Positions 25,101 through 32,492 of a stretch of DNA of 52,551 nt are shown here, in pieces; within the stretch, counting starts at the first letter, position 1; the number at the start of each line of letters is the position of its first letter. Both the position numbers and the translations under genes were made by a program. The stretch covers positions 1 to 52,551 of the forward strand of contig JAKAQM010000005.1 in NCBI GenBank assembly GCA_021822565.1, read 5' to 3'. The stretch is from Actinomycetes bacterium. Its GTDB lineage: Bacteria; Actinomycetota; Acidimicrobiia; Acidimicrobiales; RAAP-2. Below the pieces are notes generated by a model that did not search any database, had not been told where the DNA came from, and saw only the letters and a program-made list of their open reading frames with translations.

Positions 25101-26332
25101 CCCGTGCCCTGGTCCGGGAGCGCGCGCCGCGCGACCTCGGGCATGTCGGGGAGCTGTGCGAGCGCACCCGCGCCCGCGACGGAGCCGGCGAGCTCGGCCA
25201 GCACGGCGGCGAGCGCGACTTGGTCGTCGTGGGCGCCCTGGGCCGCCGAGGCGAGGCGCCCGCGCACCCGATCGGTCGCGGCAGACTGCCGGGCGGCGTG
25301 GTCGGCCGCACGGTCGATCGCCCCGGAGAGCGACACGACCAGGGCGCGCAGGTCCGCGAGCTTCCCCGCCTCCTTGTACGCGGGCGACCGGCGCAGGGCG
25401 TCGAGCTCCTCTCGCACCCGTCGCTCCTCGGCTTCGAGCATGCGCACCCTCGCCGCCGCATCGGAGAGCCTGGACTCGGCGGCGGCGGCCGCGCGGCCCG
25501 CGTCCACGAGCTCGCGCTCGGCCGCCCGCGCCGCGGCGACCAGGCCGCCAGCAGCGCCCGCGCGCCGGTGCAGCTCCGCGCGCGCGTAGGCGCCGTAGAC
25601 GGCGAGGAGCGCCCGGAGCGTCGCATGGGTCCGTTCGAGCGACTCCACGTTCTGGCGGTGCTGCTCGAGGTCGTCGAGCGGCTGCGCCGCGTCGTCGAGC
25701 GCCTCGTCGGAGAGCTGCGGGAGGGCCTCTACCAGGTACTGCGCGAGATCCAGGTCGATCCGGTCGCCGACTCGAGGGTTGCGCACCACGTGGAGGAGGC
25801 GCACGTGCTGGTCGATGTCCGCGCCCCCGAAGAGGCGCCGCCGCACCTCCGCCCGGTACGCGGCACGCTGGTCGTGGCGGAAGACGGGGTCCGGCGCCAG
25901 CGTGGCGCGCAACGCGTCGGCGCTCAGGGGATGGCGGCTCTCGACCAGGTCGAGGTCCACGCCGGGCCTCCGCGAGGTGACGAACCACCAGGTCGAGACG
26001 ATGTCGGCGGCACGGTTCGCCCTGATGCCGCACCCGCACACCAGGTGCTCGTCGCCCCGGGCGACCTCGATCCAGAGGTAGCCGACGGGCTGCGGGTCCT
26101 CGCGCCCCGAGAGCATCCAGGACCGCAGGACCCCCTGCTGGTCACCGGCCGCGTCGATGCGGCGGGTGTCCGCCTCGAGGAGGAAGGGGAGCAGCATGTT
26201 CATCGCCGTGGACTTCCCCGACCCGTTCACCCCGCGCAGCAGGAGGCGGCCCCCGGAGAAATGGAGGACCTCGTCTCCGTACTGGTAGACGTTCAGGATC
26301 CCGGCCCGGTTCAGCCTCCAGCGCACCACCAC
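22121..26332 (-). CDS. jetC: Wadjet JetC: SMC-like ATPase (TIGR02680)
   Basis: A 1403-aa SMC/SbcC-like ATPase. The N-terminus WRLNRAGILNVYQY leads into Walker A GVNGSGKST (34-42). Two long charged coiled-coil arms flank a central hinge-like part near residues 590-690. The C-terminal head has the signature LSEGEKKIVSYLPLF (from 1293) and Walker B RFVLLDDAFAK (Asp1331/Asp1332). It is the loop-extruding motor of the anti-plasmid complex. A TATGCT box ends 6 nt before GTG 26332, so this is the leaderless first gene of jetC-jetA-jetB-jetD. Repeats in the coils (15-bp at 23152-23196) give Ala/Leu/Ser/Pro linkers. Confidence 0.92.
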   Translation of the reverse strand: MVVRWRLNRAGILNVYQYGDEVLHFSGGRLLLRGVNGSGKSTAMNMLLPFLLEADTRRIDAAGDQQGVLRSWMLSGREDPQPVGYLWIEVARGDEHLVCGCGIRANRAADIVSTWWFVTSRRPGVDLDLVESRHPLSADALRATLAPDPVFRHDQRAAYRAEVRRRLFGGADIDQHVRLLHVVRNPRVGDRIDLDLAQYLVEALPQLSDEALDDAAQPLDDLEQHRQNVESLERTHATLRALLAVYGAYARAELHRRAGAAGGLVAAARAAERELVDAGRAAAAAESRLSDAAARVRMLEAEERRVREELDALRRSPAYKEAGKLADLRALVVSLSGAIDRAADHAARQSAATDRVRGRLASAAQGAHDDQVALAAVLAELAGSVAGAGALAQLPDMPEVARRALPDQGTGTGAGTATGALPSPAPPPPPPVGPAGDLDPEPALRALAGVREAVQRRSGDVDDVRRALGTVDAAAQRLDSARRAWESAEEERGALEEAAAAARRGADAAVRAWREALAGWSERVQAHRRAAGMCEAAWPSLESELGGRRDEVTAALRGIADDTLSVEVGERAALEARRKDEQGVLDDLVASLDALERQTLPPPPVWSWQRADRGTVLAEVVDFQESLSVEERAGLEGAMEASGLLAAELAEDGALVLPDGGLVVRPGPPASSPLSRLLRVDVPGDLGSVQPAAVARLLDSISTTLPAPLSTSVASTSAASASVTSAPVASASVTVDGSFRIGPLHGRHRKSAAEHIGSAARRAALERRRAEVRRARDDAAAQLEATERLLQAIDARIGEATALRAALPSSEPVLHASVRVEQADAEWERAKARAAERLASFRRADELHAEAVDKSRRVAANLRLLPTADALRTVEATLRDALGAITRADDRCRALARSVAAWGRAAEDWTRAVEDERHARAAHADAVARHEPEAARLATLEDTVRAAAEEVVAAVETCEAELGRVTAELTPARQSQLDRRGEVEAAKAHAAERERRRSAADSAAVAALPGLRRALGVPGLLDAALLDDEREGAGFPSTAGAAPAAPAALSPAALSPAALSPVPETPRGVADLVQQIESLVPRPARVDAGADGVRQSLRQRRADLGAGWDAEDRQADESVPLAVEVNGPQGRMPLAQAAAVVGSRLSELRSLLSHEQDDALRNLLQGLVAKEVAEKMQAAADLVARMNHRLDTVSTAHGIGVRLRWRRREGLEPGLDAMIGLLAKPPDLRTSDEDARLRAAISERLDEARRDQPESPYRELIAGVLDYRAWHELRVILRRPGRPEERLSRRSALSEGEKKIVSYLPLFAAVAASCDSIAEHDPCAPRFVLLDDAFAKVSEDNHAKLFGLLVELDLDFIATSERLWGTHATVPELAITEVVRDADMGVIALEHSRWNGRALLEGR
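23152..23196 (-). repeat. 15-bp in-frame tandem repeat in jetC
   Basis: Three copies of GGCTGAGGGCGGCAG followed by 9-bp derivatives encode an Ala-Leu-Ser-Pro repeat in a coiled-coil break. Confidence 0.9.
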
Positions 26333-26338
26333 GATGGG

Positions 26339-26344
26339 AGCATA
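26339..26344 (-). promoter_or_regulatory. Predicted -10 box (TATGCT) of the Wadjet operon
   Basis: Ends 6 nt before the jetC GTG, predicting leaderless initiation. The divergent panE promoter lies 70 bp away. Two AGGAAC direct repeats near 26369-26384 between them could bind a shared regulator. Confidence 0.5.
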
Positions 26345-26412
26345 GGAAACGGCTCCGACACCGGCCGCAGGAACCGTTCAGGAACAGCTCAGTACCCTGT
26401 GACGACAGCGTT

Positions 26413-26418
26413 TAGCCT
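26413..26418 (+). promoter_or_regulatory. Predicted -10 box (TAGCCT) of panE
   Basis: Ends 7 nt before GTG 26426, consistent with a leaderless transcript. Confidence 0.5.
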
Positions 26419-26425
26419 TGCGCAG

Positions 26426-27436
26426 GTGCGGATCTGCGTCATCGGTGCCGGGGCGATCGGCGGCCTCCTCGCCGCGAGGCTCTCGCTCTCGGGCAACGAC
26501 GTGAGCGTCCTCGCACGCGGCGAGAGCCTGAGCGCGATCGAGCGTGGCGGGATCACCCTCGTGGAGCCGGACGGGAGCCGGGTGGTGGCGTCCGAGGTCC
26601 GCGCCGCTGGCCGAGCGGAGGCACTCGGCACCCAGGACCTCGTCGTCCTCGCGGTCAAGGCTCACCAGCTCGCAGGCGTGGCCGCGAGCGTTCCCCCGCT
26701 GCTGCACGCCGAGACGGTCGTGCTGACGCTGCAGAACGGCATCCCATGGTGGTTCTTCCAGAAGTTCCCCGGCCCGTTCGAGGGCCGCCGGCTCCCGAAC
26801 CTCGACCCCGACGGGATCCTCGAGCGAGCCATCCCGTTCAACCGCATCCTCGGCTCCATCGCCTACCCCGCGGCCGAGCGGGACGCGCCCGGTGTCGTGA
26901 GGCTCGTCGAGGGCGACCGGTTCCCCGTCGGCGAGCTCGACGGCGAGATGTCGGCGCGCGCCAGCGCCGTCGCCGACGTGCTGCGCCGTGCCGGCTTCGT
27001 CTCCAAGGTCGTGAGGGACATCCGCTCCCAGCTCTGGGTGAAGGCGTGGGGCAACCTCGCGTTCAACCCCATCAGCGCCCTCACCGGCGCCACGCTCGGG
27101 GAGATCTGCCGTTTCCCCCCTTCGCGTGAGCTCGCAGCCCGGATGATGCGCGAGAGCACCGCCATCGCCGAGCAGCTCGGCTTGCGGCTCCGCCTCTCGA
27201 TCGAGCAGCGCATCGAAGGCGCCGCCAAGGTCGGGGAGCACAAGACCTCGATGCTCCAGGACGCCGAGGCCGGGCGCCCGCTGGAGCTGGAGGCGCTGGT
27301 CGGCTCCTTCGTGGAGCTCGGCCGGCTGACGGCGACGCCCACGCCCTCCATCGATGCCGTCTACGAGCTCGCCGCCACGCTCGACGCGCGCATTCGTGCC
27401 GGGGCACGCCGCGATGCCATGCTGGGCGCCCCATGA
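26426..27436 (+). CDS. Ketopantoate reductase family (ApbA/PanE-like) protein
   Basis: A 336-aa NADP-dependent 2-dehydropantoate 2-reductase-type enzyme. The N-terminal Rossmann motif is VIGAGAIGGLLAARL; LVVLAVKAHQ and LTLQNGIPWW follow. The C-terminal domain carries SQLWVKAWGNLAFNPISALTG with the catalytic Lys and the substrate-binding Asn/Ser. HKTSMLQDAEAGRPLELEAL is the conserved late loop. It is translationally coupled (ATGA) to an acyl-CoA ligase rather than to pan genes. A role outside pantothenate synthesis, reducing some other 2-oxo acid, is therefore as likely. The start is fixed by the -10 box 7 nt upstream. Confidence 0.88.
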   Translation: MRICVIGAGAIGGLLAARLSLSGNDVSVLARGESLSAIERGGITLVEPDGSRVVASEVRAAGRAEALGTQDLVVLAVKAHQLAGVAASVPPLLHAETVVLTLQNGIPWWFFQKFPGPFEGRRLPNLDPDGILERAIPFNRILGSIAYPAAERDAPGVVRLVEGDRFPVGELDGEMSARASAVADVLRRAGFVSKVVRDIRSQLWVKAWGNLAFNPISALTGATLGEICRFPPSRELAARMMRESTAIAEQLGLRLRLSIEQRIEGAAKVGEHKTSMLQDAEAGRPLELEALVGSFVELGRLTATPTPSIDAVYELAATLDARIRAGARRDAMLGAP

Positions 27437-28992
27437 GCACGCCTGTGGGACCGGCCGGCACGCCTGCGCCCACCACCGTCCGCTCGCTGCTCTCCACCGG
27501 GCACGCAGCAGCGCTCGTCACGGTCGACGGCGAGGTGCTCGACCACTCCTCGCTCAGCGCGGAGGTGGACCGGCTGAGCGAGTCCCTGAGGGGCGCCGGG
27601 ATCGGCCCGGGCGACCGAGTCGCCATCGTGCTGCCGAACGGGCCGGAGATGGCCCTCGCACTGCTCGCCGTCATGTCCTCGGCATGCGCAGCGCCGTTGA
27701 ACCCCAAGTACACGGCGGACGAGCTGGCGTTCTACCTCGGGGACCTCGAGCCCGCGGCGCTGCTGACGCTCGAAGGGCACTCCCCGGAGGGCGCATCGGC
27801 AGCGAGCGACATGCTCTCGATCCGCATCGCGGGACGGGGTCTCCGCCTCGACATGCTCACCGACGGCGCGGCGGGGCCCGGCGCGCGGGCCGCGGCAGGG
27901 CGCAGCCCGGGGCCCAATGCGGCGAGCAGCCCGGGGCCCGAGGACGAGGCGCTCGTGCTGCACACCTCGGGTACGACCTCACGGCCCAAGCTCGTCCCTC
28001 TCCTCCAGCGCAACCTCGCAGCGTCGGCGCGGAACATCGCATCCTCGCTCGAGCTCGGCCCGCCCGACCGCTCGCTCAACGTGATGCCGCTCTTCCACAT
28101 CCACGGCATCATGGCCGGCCTGCTCGCGCCGCTCTTCGCGGGCGGCTCCGTGGTCGCCACGCCCGGGTTCGACGCGTTCGCGTTCGGCCGCTGGCTGGAG
28201 GAGCTCCAGCCGACGTACTACTCGGCGGTGCCCACCATGCACCACCTGGTCCTCGCCCGGACCCGTCGCAGGGAGCACTGCACGCTGCGGTTCGTGCGCT
28301 CCTCATCGTCCGCGCTGGCGCGCCCGCTCTACGAGGGCCTGCGTGAGCTCTTCGGGGTCCCCGTGATCGAGGCCTACGGGATGACCGAGGCGTCCCACCA
28401 GATGACCACGAACCCGCTTCCGCCCCGTGAAGCCAAGCCGGGCTCGGTCGGGCTCCCGGCCGGGATCGAGGTGGCCATCGCCGCGACGACGGCCGACGCG
28501 CTCCTCGCACCGTCGACCCGTGGCGAGGTCGTCGTGCGGGGCCCGACCGTGATCGACGGCTACGCCGACAATCCGGAGGCGAACGCGACGGCGTTCTTCG
28601 ACGGCTGGTTCCGCACGGGTGACGAAGGGTACCTCGACGCGGACGGCTACCTGTTCCTCACCGGCCGGATCAAGGAGCAGATCAACAGGGGCGGCGAGAA
28701 GATCTCGCCCCTCGAGGTCGAAGAGGCGCTGCTCGGCCACCCCTCCGTCTCGGAAGCCGCGGTCTTCGCGATCCCCGATCCGAGGCTCGGCGAAGAGGTC
28801 GGAGCGGTCGTGGTCCCCGCAGGCGAGCCGGCGCCCACCGAGGCAGAGCTCCGCGAGTACCTGCGCGCGCGCCTCGCCGCCTTCAAGGTGCCGAGGACCA
28901 TCGTGGTGCGCACGGAGATCCCCAAGGGCCCCACGGGGAAGGTCCAGAGGGTCGGCATGGCGCAGCGGCTCGGGATCTGCCCGCCCACCTGA
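27433..28992 (+). CDS. AMP-dependent acyl-CoA ligase (oxalate-CoA ligase/FadD-like)
   Basis: A 519-aa adenylate-forming enzyme that activates a carboxylate via acyl-AMP to acyl-CoA. Key motifs are LHTSGTTSRPKLVPL (P-loop-like A3), YGMTEASHQMTTNPLPP (A5), WFRTGDEGYLDADGYLFLTGR (A7/A8 hinge) and the catalytic Lys in PKGPTGKVQR (A10). The NPLPP context after the A5 motif and the overall length resemble the oxalate-CoA ligase (Pcs60/AAE3) branch; this is suggestive only. ATGA overlap with the panE-like gene indicates one pathway handling an unidentified 2-oxo or dicarboxylic acid. Confidence 0.9.
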   Translation: MSTPVGPAGTPAPTTVRSLLSTGHAAALVTVDGEVLDHSSLSAEVDRLSESLRGAGIGPGDRVAIVLPNGPEMALALLAVMSSACAAPLNPKYTADELAFYLGDLEPAALLTLEGHSPEGASAASDMLSIRIAGRGLRLDMLTDGAAGPGARAAAGRSPGPNAASSPGPEDEALVLHTSGTTSRPKLVPLLQRNLAASARNIASSLELGPPDRSLNVMPLFHIHGIMAGLLAPLFAGGSVVATPGFDAFAFGRWLEELQPTYYSAVPTMHHLVLARTRRREHCTLRFVRSSSSALARPLYEGLRELFGVPVIEAYGMTEASHQMTTNPLPPREAKPGSVGLPAGIEVAIAATTADALLAPSTRGEVVVRGPTVIDGYADNPEANATAFFDGWFRTGDEGYLDADGYLFLTGRIKEQINRGGEKISPLEVEEALLGHPSVSEAAVFAIPDPRLGEEVGAVVVPAGEPAPTEAELREYLRARLAAFKVPRTIVVRTEIPKGPTGKVQRVGMAQRLGICPPT

Positions 28993-29060
28993 GTGCCCAG
29001 CCGGCCCCAGGACGGGTCCCGACTTCGAGCCGCGAGCGCTGGCTAAGCTGTCACGGTTCC

Positions 29061-29134
29061 GGGGCTATAGCTCAGTTGGTTAGAGCGCAGCACTGATAAT
29101 GCTGAGGTCCGTGGTTCAAGTCCACGTAGCCCCA
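29061..29134 (+). tRNA. tRNA-Ile (anticodon GAU)
   Basis: Begins GGGGCTATAGCTCAG. Acceptor GGGGCTA/TAGCCCC, anticodon loop CTGATAA with stem CAGCA/TGCTG, T-arm GTGGTTCAAGTCCAC. The discriminator is A with no encoded CCA. TAAGCT at 29043-29048 is a plausible -10 box. Confidence 0.97.
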
Positions 29135-29264
29135 CTCGGTTCTCCCTGGGCAGCGGCTCGATGTCGTACGACGGCGGTGTCGTGGGGATCGTGGTGGTCG
29201 CCGTGACCGTCATCGACGACAACGCGAGGAGGCAGACGCCGTCACCATGAGCGTCTCGGCCGTT

Positions 29265-29300
29265 GTCGACCAACATGTCGACCAGCATGTCGACCAGCAC
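29265..29300. repeat. 12-bp direct repeats (GTCGACCA-CAT), 3 copies
   Basis: Three adjacent copies of GTCGACCAACAT/GTCGACCAGCAT/GTCGACCAGCAC, each with a palindromic GTCGAC core, about 75-110 bp upstream of the RHH antitoxin gene. The spacing is just over one helical turn, so iteron-like binding sites are possible. No other gene is supported in 29135-29369. Confidence 0.7.
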
Positions 29301-29363
29301 CCCTGCTCGACCCGTCGCCCGTCGTCTCTTGGCTGGCGAAAAGAGCCAACACGAGGTTCGTGC

Positions 29364-29369
29364 TACACT
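29364..29369 (+). promoter_or_regulatory. Predicted -10 box (TACACT) of the antitoxin gene
   Basis: Lies 6 nt before GTG 29376, matching the leaderless geometry seen elsewhere. An inverted repeat TTGGCT/AGCCAA (29329-29349) lies upstream. Confidence 0.5.
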
Positions 29370-29375
29370 GTGCTC

Positions 29376-29624
29376 GTGGTTCGACGGAATGTCACGATCA
29401 CCCTCGACGACGAGACTGCGAGGTGGGCTCGCGTCGAAGCGGCGAAGCACGACACGAGCGTCTCGCAGTTCGTCGGGCATCTGCTCCACGTGCGCATGGA
29501 GGAACAGCGAGGGTACGAGCAGGCAAGGCGCTCGTACCTGTCCCGATCTGCCCAGCCCCTGCGGCACCCGGACCAGTCCTATCCCCACCGCGACGAACTG
29601 CACGACCGTGCCGGTGTTCGTTGA
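29376..29624 (+). CDS. Ribbon-helix-helix antitoxin
   Basis: An 82-aa protein with a CopG/RHH N-terminus: RRNVTITLDDETARWARVEAA forms the strand and first helix, and DTSVSQFVGHLLHVRMEEQ the second. The C-terminal half is a charged tail expected to wrap the toxin. GTG 29376 is chosen because TACACT ends 6 nt before it; GTG 29370 is possible. The stop lies inside the toxin gene (11-17 nt overlap). Confidence 0.82.
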   Translation: MVRRNVTITLDDETARWARVEAAKHDTSVSQFVGHLLHVRMEEQRGYEQARRSYLSRSAQPLRHPDQSYPHRDELHDRAGVR

Positions 29625-30045
29625 CACGAATGTCCTCGTCTACGCCCGCGACTCGTCCGAGCGCGCGAAGCACGTGCGGGCGCAGGAGTGGGTGCGAGCG
29701 CTCTGGGAGACGCGCGCCGGGCGGTTGAGTGCCCAGGTGCTGCACGAGTACTACGTGACCGTGACGCGCAAGCTCGTGCCCGGGCTGCCCATCGACGATG
29801 CCCGCCGCGACGTCCGGGACCTTTCGCAGTGGCGCCCGCTGTCGCTCGACGAGTCGATCCTCGAGCAAGCGTGGGCGGAACAGGACATCAGGTGCCTCTC
29901 GTTTTGGGATGCGCTGATCGTGGCGGCGGCGAAGCGGGCCGACTGCGATCACCTTCTCAGCGAAGACCTCCAGCACGGCCAGGACCTCGGCGGCGTCGTC
30001 GTCGTGGACCCGTTCCGCAGCGAACCGGACGACGTGCTCGTGTAG
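29608..30045 (+). CDS. PIN-domain toxin (VapC-like)
   Basis: A 145-aa PIN ribonuclease: FVDTNVLVYARD carries the first Asp, QVLHEYYVTVT the Glu, and SFWDALIVAAAKRADCDHLLSED the remaining acids. Start GTG 29608 or 29614; both overlap the antitoxin gene. This is the fourth PIN toxin module in the window, but its antitoxin type differs from the three upstream of tRNA-Ala. It lies just after tRNA-Ile. Confidence 0.87.
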   Translation: MPVFVDTNVLVYARDSSERAKHVRAQEWVRALWETRAGRLSAQVLHEYYVTVTRKLVPGLPIDDARRDVRDLSQWRPLSLDESILEQAWAEQDIRCLSFWDALIVAAAKRADCDHLLSEDLQHGQDLGGVVVVDPFRSEPDDVLV

Positions 30046-30075
30046 CGCCCACGATGCGGGCGCCGCTTCCTCCGC

Positions 30076-30708
30076 TCAGCCGCGGTGAGCGAGCAGGCCG
30101 TTCAGCGCGAGGTCGAGCGCCCGCGAGGCCGCCGCAGCACGCTTGTCGGGTGCGGCGCCCATGATGACGCCCTTCGCCATGCCGAGCACCAACACGACGT
30201 CCTCGGGGGTGGCGTCCGCTCGGAGCGCTCCTGCGGCCTTGGCCCCGTCGAACCGGCCCTCGACCATCACGAGAAGCCGGCGCACCAGCTCGTAGGTCAC
30301 GGTCCCGGGCTGCTCGGCGCCGCTCGCCTCGTCGTCGATCAGCTGGAGGAGCGCGCCGCTGCGCACCATCGCCGAGACGAGGAGCTCCAGCAGATTGGCG
30401 AGCCCCTGAGCCCCCTCGGGCGCCGAGGTGGCTGCCTCCGCCTCCACCTCGTCGAGCACCTCCGCGGCGATCGCCCCGACGATCGCCATGCGGTCGGAGA
30501 AGTGCCGGTAGAGCGTCGCCTGCCCCACTCCGGCGCGCCGCGCGATCTCGTATAGGGGCACGTTCGGACGCTCGGAGAGCAGCTCGCGGGCCGCGTCGAG
30601 GAGCGCACGGTGGTTGCGCTCGACGTCGCTACGCACCGCCGAGCCGGACGACCCCTTCCCGGGCAGGGCACCGCCTGGCACGGCAGCGAGGCTACCGATC
30701 CCGGACAC
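30076..30708 (-). CDS. TetR-family transcriptional repressor
   Basis: A 210-aa regulator. The N-terminal HTH is clear: RNHRALLDAARELLSE, LYEIARRAGVGQATLYRHF, then SDRMAIVGAIAAEV. The C-terminal ligand domain is of the actinobacterial TetR_C_33/SbtR-like type. Start GTG 30708 follows GGAG; GTG 30636 would give a shorter N-terminus. It is divergent from the DHA2 efflux pump with an inverted repeat between them, the classic repressor-pump arrangement in which pump substrates release the repressor. Confidence 0.88.
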   Translation of the reverse strand: MSGIGSLAAVPGGALPGKGSSGSAVRSDVERNHRALLDAARELLSERPNVPLYEIARRAGVGQATLYRHFSDRMAIVGAIAAEVLDEVEAEAATSAPEGAQGLANLLELLVSAMVRSGALLQLIDDEASGAEQPGTVTYELVRRLLVMVEGRFDGAKAAGALRADATPEDVVLVLGMAKGVIMGAAPDKRAAAASRALDLALNGLLAHRG

Positions 30709-30744
30709 CTCGCTCCGAATGGACGACGATGTCCGCGGAGTCGG

Positions 30745-30763
30745 TAGGCTGTTGCGGACAACA
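30745..30763. promoter_or_regulatory. -10 box (TAGGCT) and TetR operator
   Basis: TAGGCT at 30745-30750 is a -10 box towards the pump gene. It touches the inverted repeat TGTTG-CGGA-CAACA (30750-30763), so a bound TetR dimer would block initiation. A second CGGA/TCCG pair extends to 30770. Confidence 0.6.
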
Positions 30764-30804
30764 CTCTCCGTTTCATCGTGACCGCCTCTGCGACACAAGG
30801 AGCG

Positions 30805-32469
30805 ATGCCTGCCATGACCACCGCCATGACGACACCGTCGTCGAGCGCACCTGGGGCACAGGGGGACGAACGCCGGGGGCGCCGGGGGCGCCGGGGGCGC
30901 CGGGGGCGCCAGATGCGCGGGCATCCGTGGTGGGTGCTCACCAGCGTCGCCTTCGGGCTCGTGATGGTCGGCCTGGACGGGACCGTCGTGGCCGTCGCCA
31001 ACCCGGTCATCGCGCGGGACCTGCACACGACGGTCTCGCAGCTCCAGTGGATCACGAACGCCTACCTGCTCGTCCTGGCGGTAGGGCTCGTCTTCGGGGG
31101 CAAGCTCGGCGACCGCTTCGGCCGGCGGAAGATCTTCCTCACCGGCGTCGTGGGGTTCGCCCTGTCGTCGCTCGCCGTGGGGCTCGTGGGCACCACCGGC
31201 GGCGTGATCGCGTTCCGAGCGCTGCAGGGAGCGTTCGGCTCGCTGCTCATGCCCAACACCCTGGCGATCCTGCGGGCGACGTTCCCGAAGGAGAAGCTGA
31301 ACATGGCGATCGGCATCTGGGGAGGCGCGTCGGGTGTCTCGGTCGCCGCCGGGCCGATCGTGGGGGGAGTGCTCGTCCAGAACGTGAGCTGGGAGTCCGT
31401 CTTCTACCTGAACGTTCCCGTCGCGGCGGTCGCACTGGCGATCGGGCTCCTCGTCCTCGTGGAGAGCCGGGACGAGCGGCCCGCCAGGTTCGACCTCCCA
31501 GGCGTCGGGCTCCTCGGCGCGGGCCTCTTCGGGCTCGTCTTCGGCCTCATCAACGCCCAGACCTGGGGCTGGGCGAGCGCCGAGACGTTCGCCTTCCTCA
31601 TCGGGAGCATCGCCGTCCTCGGGGCGTTCGTGCTCGTGGAGCAGCGCGTCGCGTCGCCGCTCCTGCCCATGCGCCTCTTCGCCAACCGCTCGCTCAGCAT
31701 CGGCACGCTGGTCGTCGTGATCGGCTTCCTGTCGCTCTTCGGCGTCCTCTTCTTCCTCACCCTCTACCTGGAGAACGTCCACGGCTACAGCGCGGTCCAA
31801 GCCGGCGTCCGCCTGCTCCCGCTCACCGCCACCCTCATCGCGTCCGCCCCGCTCGGGGGCGTGCTGACCGAGCGAGCCGGAGCGCGCCTCACCATGTTCC
31901 TCGGCCTCGCGCTCATCGGCGCTGGGCTCCTCTGGCTCACCGCGCTCCACGCGGGCTCCGCCTACGGCTCGCTTTGGCCAGCGTTCGTGGTCGTCGGCGC
32001 GGGGCTCGGGTGCATGATCACGTCGAGCTCCGAGATCATCGTGGGGAACGCCCCGGTCGCGGACGCGGGCATCGCGGGAGGCGTGCAGTCGACGGCGACC
32101 CAGCTCGGCGGGGTCATGGGCACGGCGATCCTCGGCTCGATCCTCACCACGCACATCAGCTCCGTCCTCTTCTCGCGGCTCGTGTCCGCGGGCACCCCGG
32201 CGACGGTGGCGACCTCGCTCGACTCGCACGGGGCCGTCGAGCTCGCGGGCCAGGGGCTCGCGCCCCACCTCTCGGGGGCGCCCGCTGCGCTGCAGGCGTC
32301 CGTGACCACCGGCATGCACGCCGCGTTCGTGAGCGGGTTGCACACCTCCCTCACGGTCGGGGGCATCATCGCCCTCGCCGCGGCCCTCCTCGCCCTCGCC
32401 GCCCGTCCGGGCTCCGGCGCGCGCTCGGAGCCCGCAGCGCGCACAGAGCGCGCCCGCGTCGTGGCCTGA
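30805..32469 (+). CDS. DHA2-family MFS drug efflux transporter (EmrB/QacA type)
   Basis: A 554-aa proton-drug antiporter with about 14 hydrophobic helices. MFS motif A appears as GKLGDRFGRRK after helix 2, motif D1 as LDGTVVAVANPVIARDL in helix 1, and motif C as WGGASGVSVAAGPIVGGVL in helix 5. ATG 30805 is close behind AAGGAG (only 2 nt), so ATG 30814 is also possible. Before the first helix a 9-bp repeat encodes GRR-GRR-GRR, an Arg-rich cytosolic leader. Probably repressed by the divergent TetR. Confidence 0.9.
   Translation: MPAMTTAMTTPSSSAPGAQGDERRGRRGRRGRRGRQMRGHPWWVLTSVAFGLVMVGLDGTVVAVANPVIARDLHTTVSQLQWITNAYLLVLAVGLVFGGKLGDRFGRRKIFLTGVVGFALSSLAVGLVGTTGGVIAFRALQGAFGSLLMPNTLAILRATFPKEKLNMAIGIWGGASGVSVAAGPIVGGVLVQNVSWESVFYLNVPVAAVALAIGLLVLVESRDERPARFDLPGVGLLGAGLFGLVFGLINAQTWGWASAETFAFLIGSIAVLGAFVLVEQRVASPLLPMRLFANRSLSIGTLVVVIGFLSLFGVLFFLTLYLENVHGYSAVQAGVRLLPLTATLIASAPLGGVLTERAGARLTMFLGLALIGAGLLWLTALHAGSAYGSLWPAFVVVGAGLGCMITSSSEIIVGNAPVADAGIAGGVQSTATQLGGVMGTAILGSILTTHISSVLFSRLVSAGTPATVATSLDSHGAVELAGQGLAPHLSGAPAALQASVTTGMHAAFVSGLHTSLTVGGIIALAAALLALAARPGSGARSEPAARTERARVVA
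30871..30906 (+). repeat. 9-bp in-frame tandem repeat in the MFS gene
   Basis: Four copies of CGCCGGGGG encode an Arg-Arg-Gly triplet repeat immediately before transmembrane helix 1. Confidence 0.92.
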
Positions 32470-32492
32470 GCCCGCCAGGCCGTCCGCCGCCG

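Noticed and set aside
22058-26425. Very long open frame on the + strand opposite the Wadjet genes
   Set aside because: It is antisense to jetC, His/Arg/Gly-rich and without domain signals. High GC leaves such frames open; only its last part (panE) is real.
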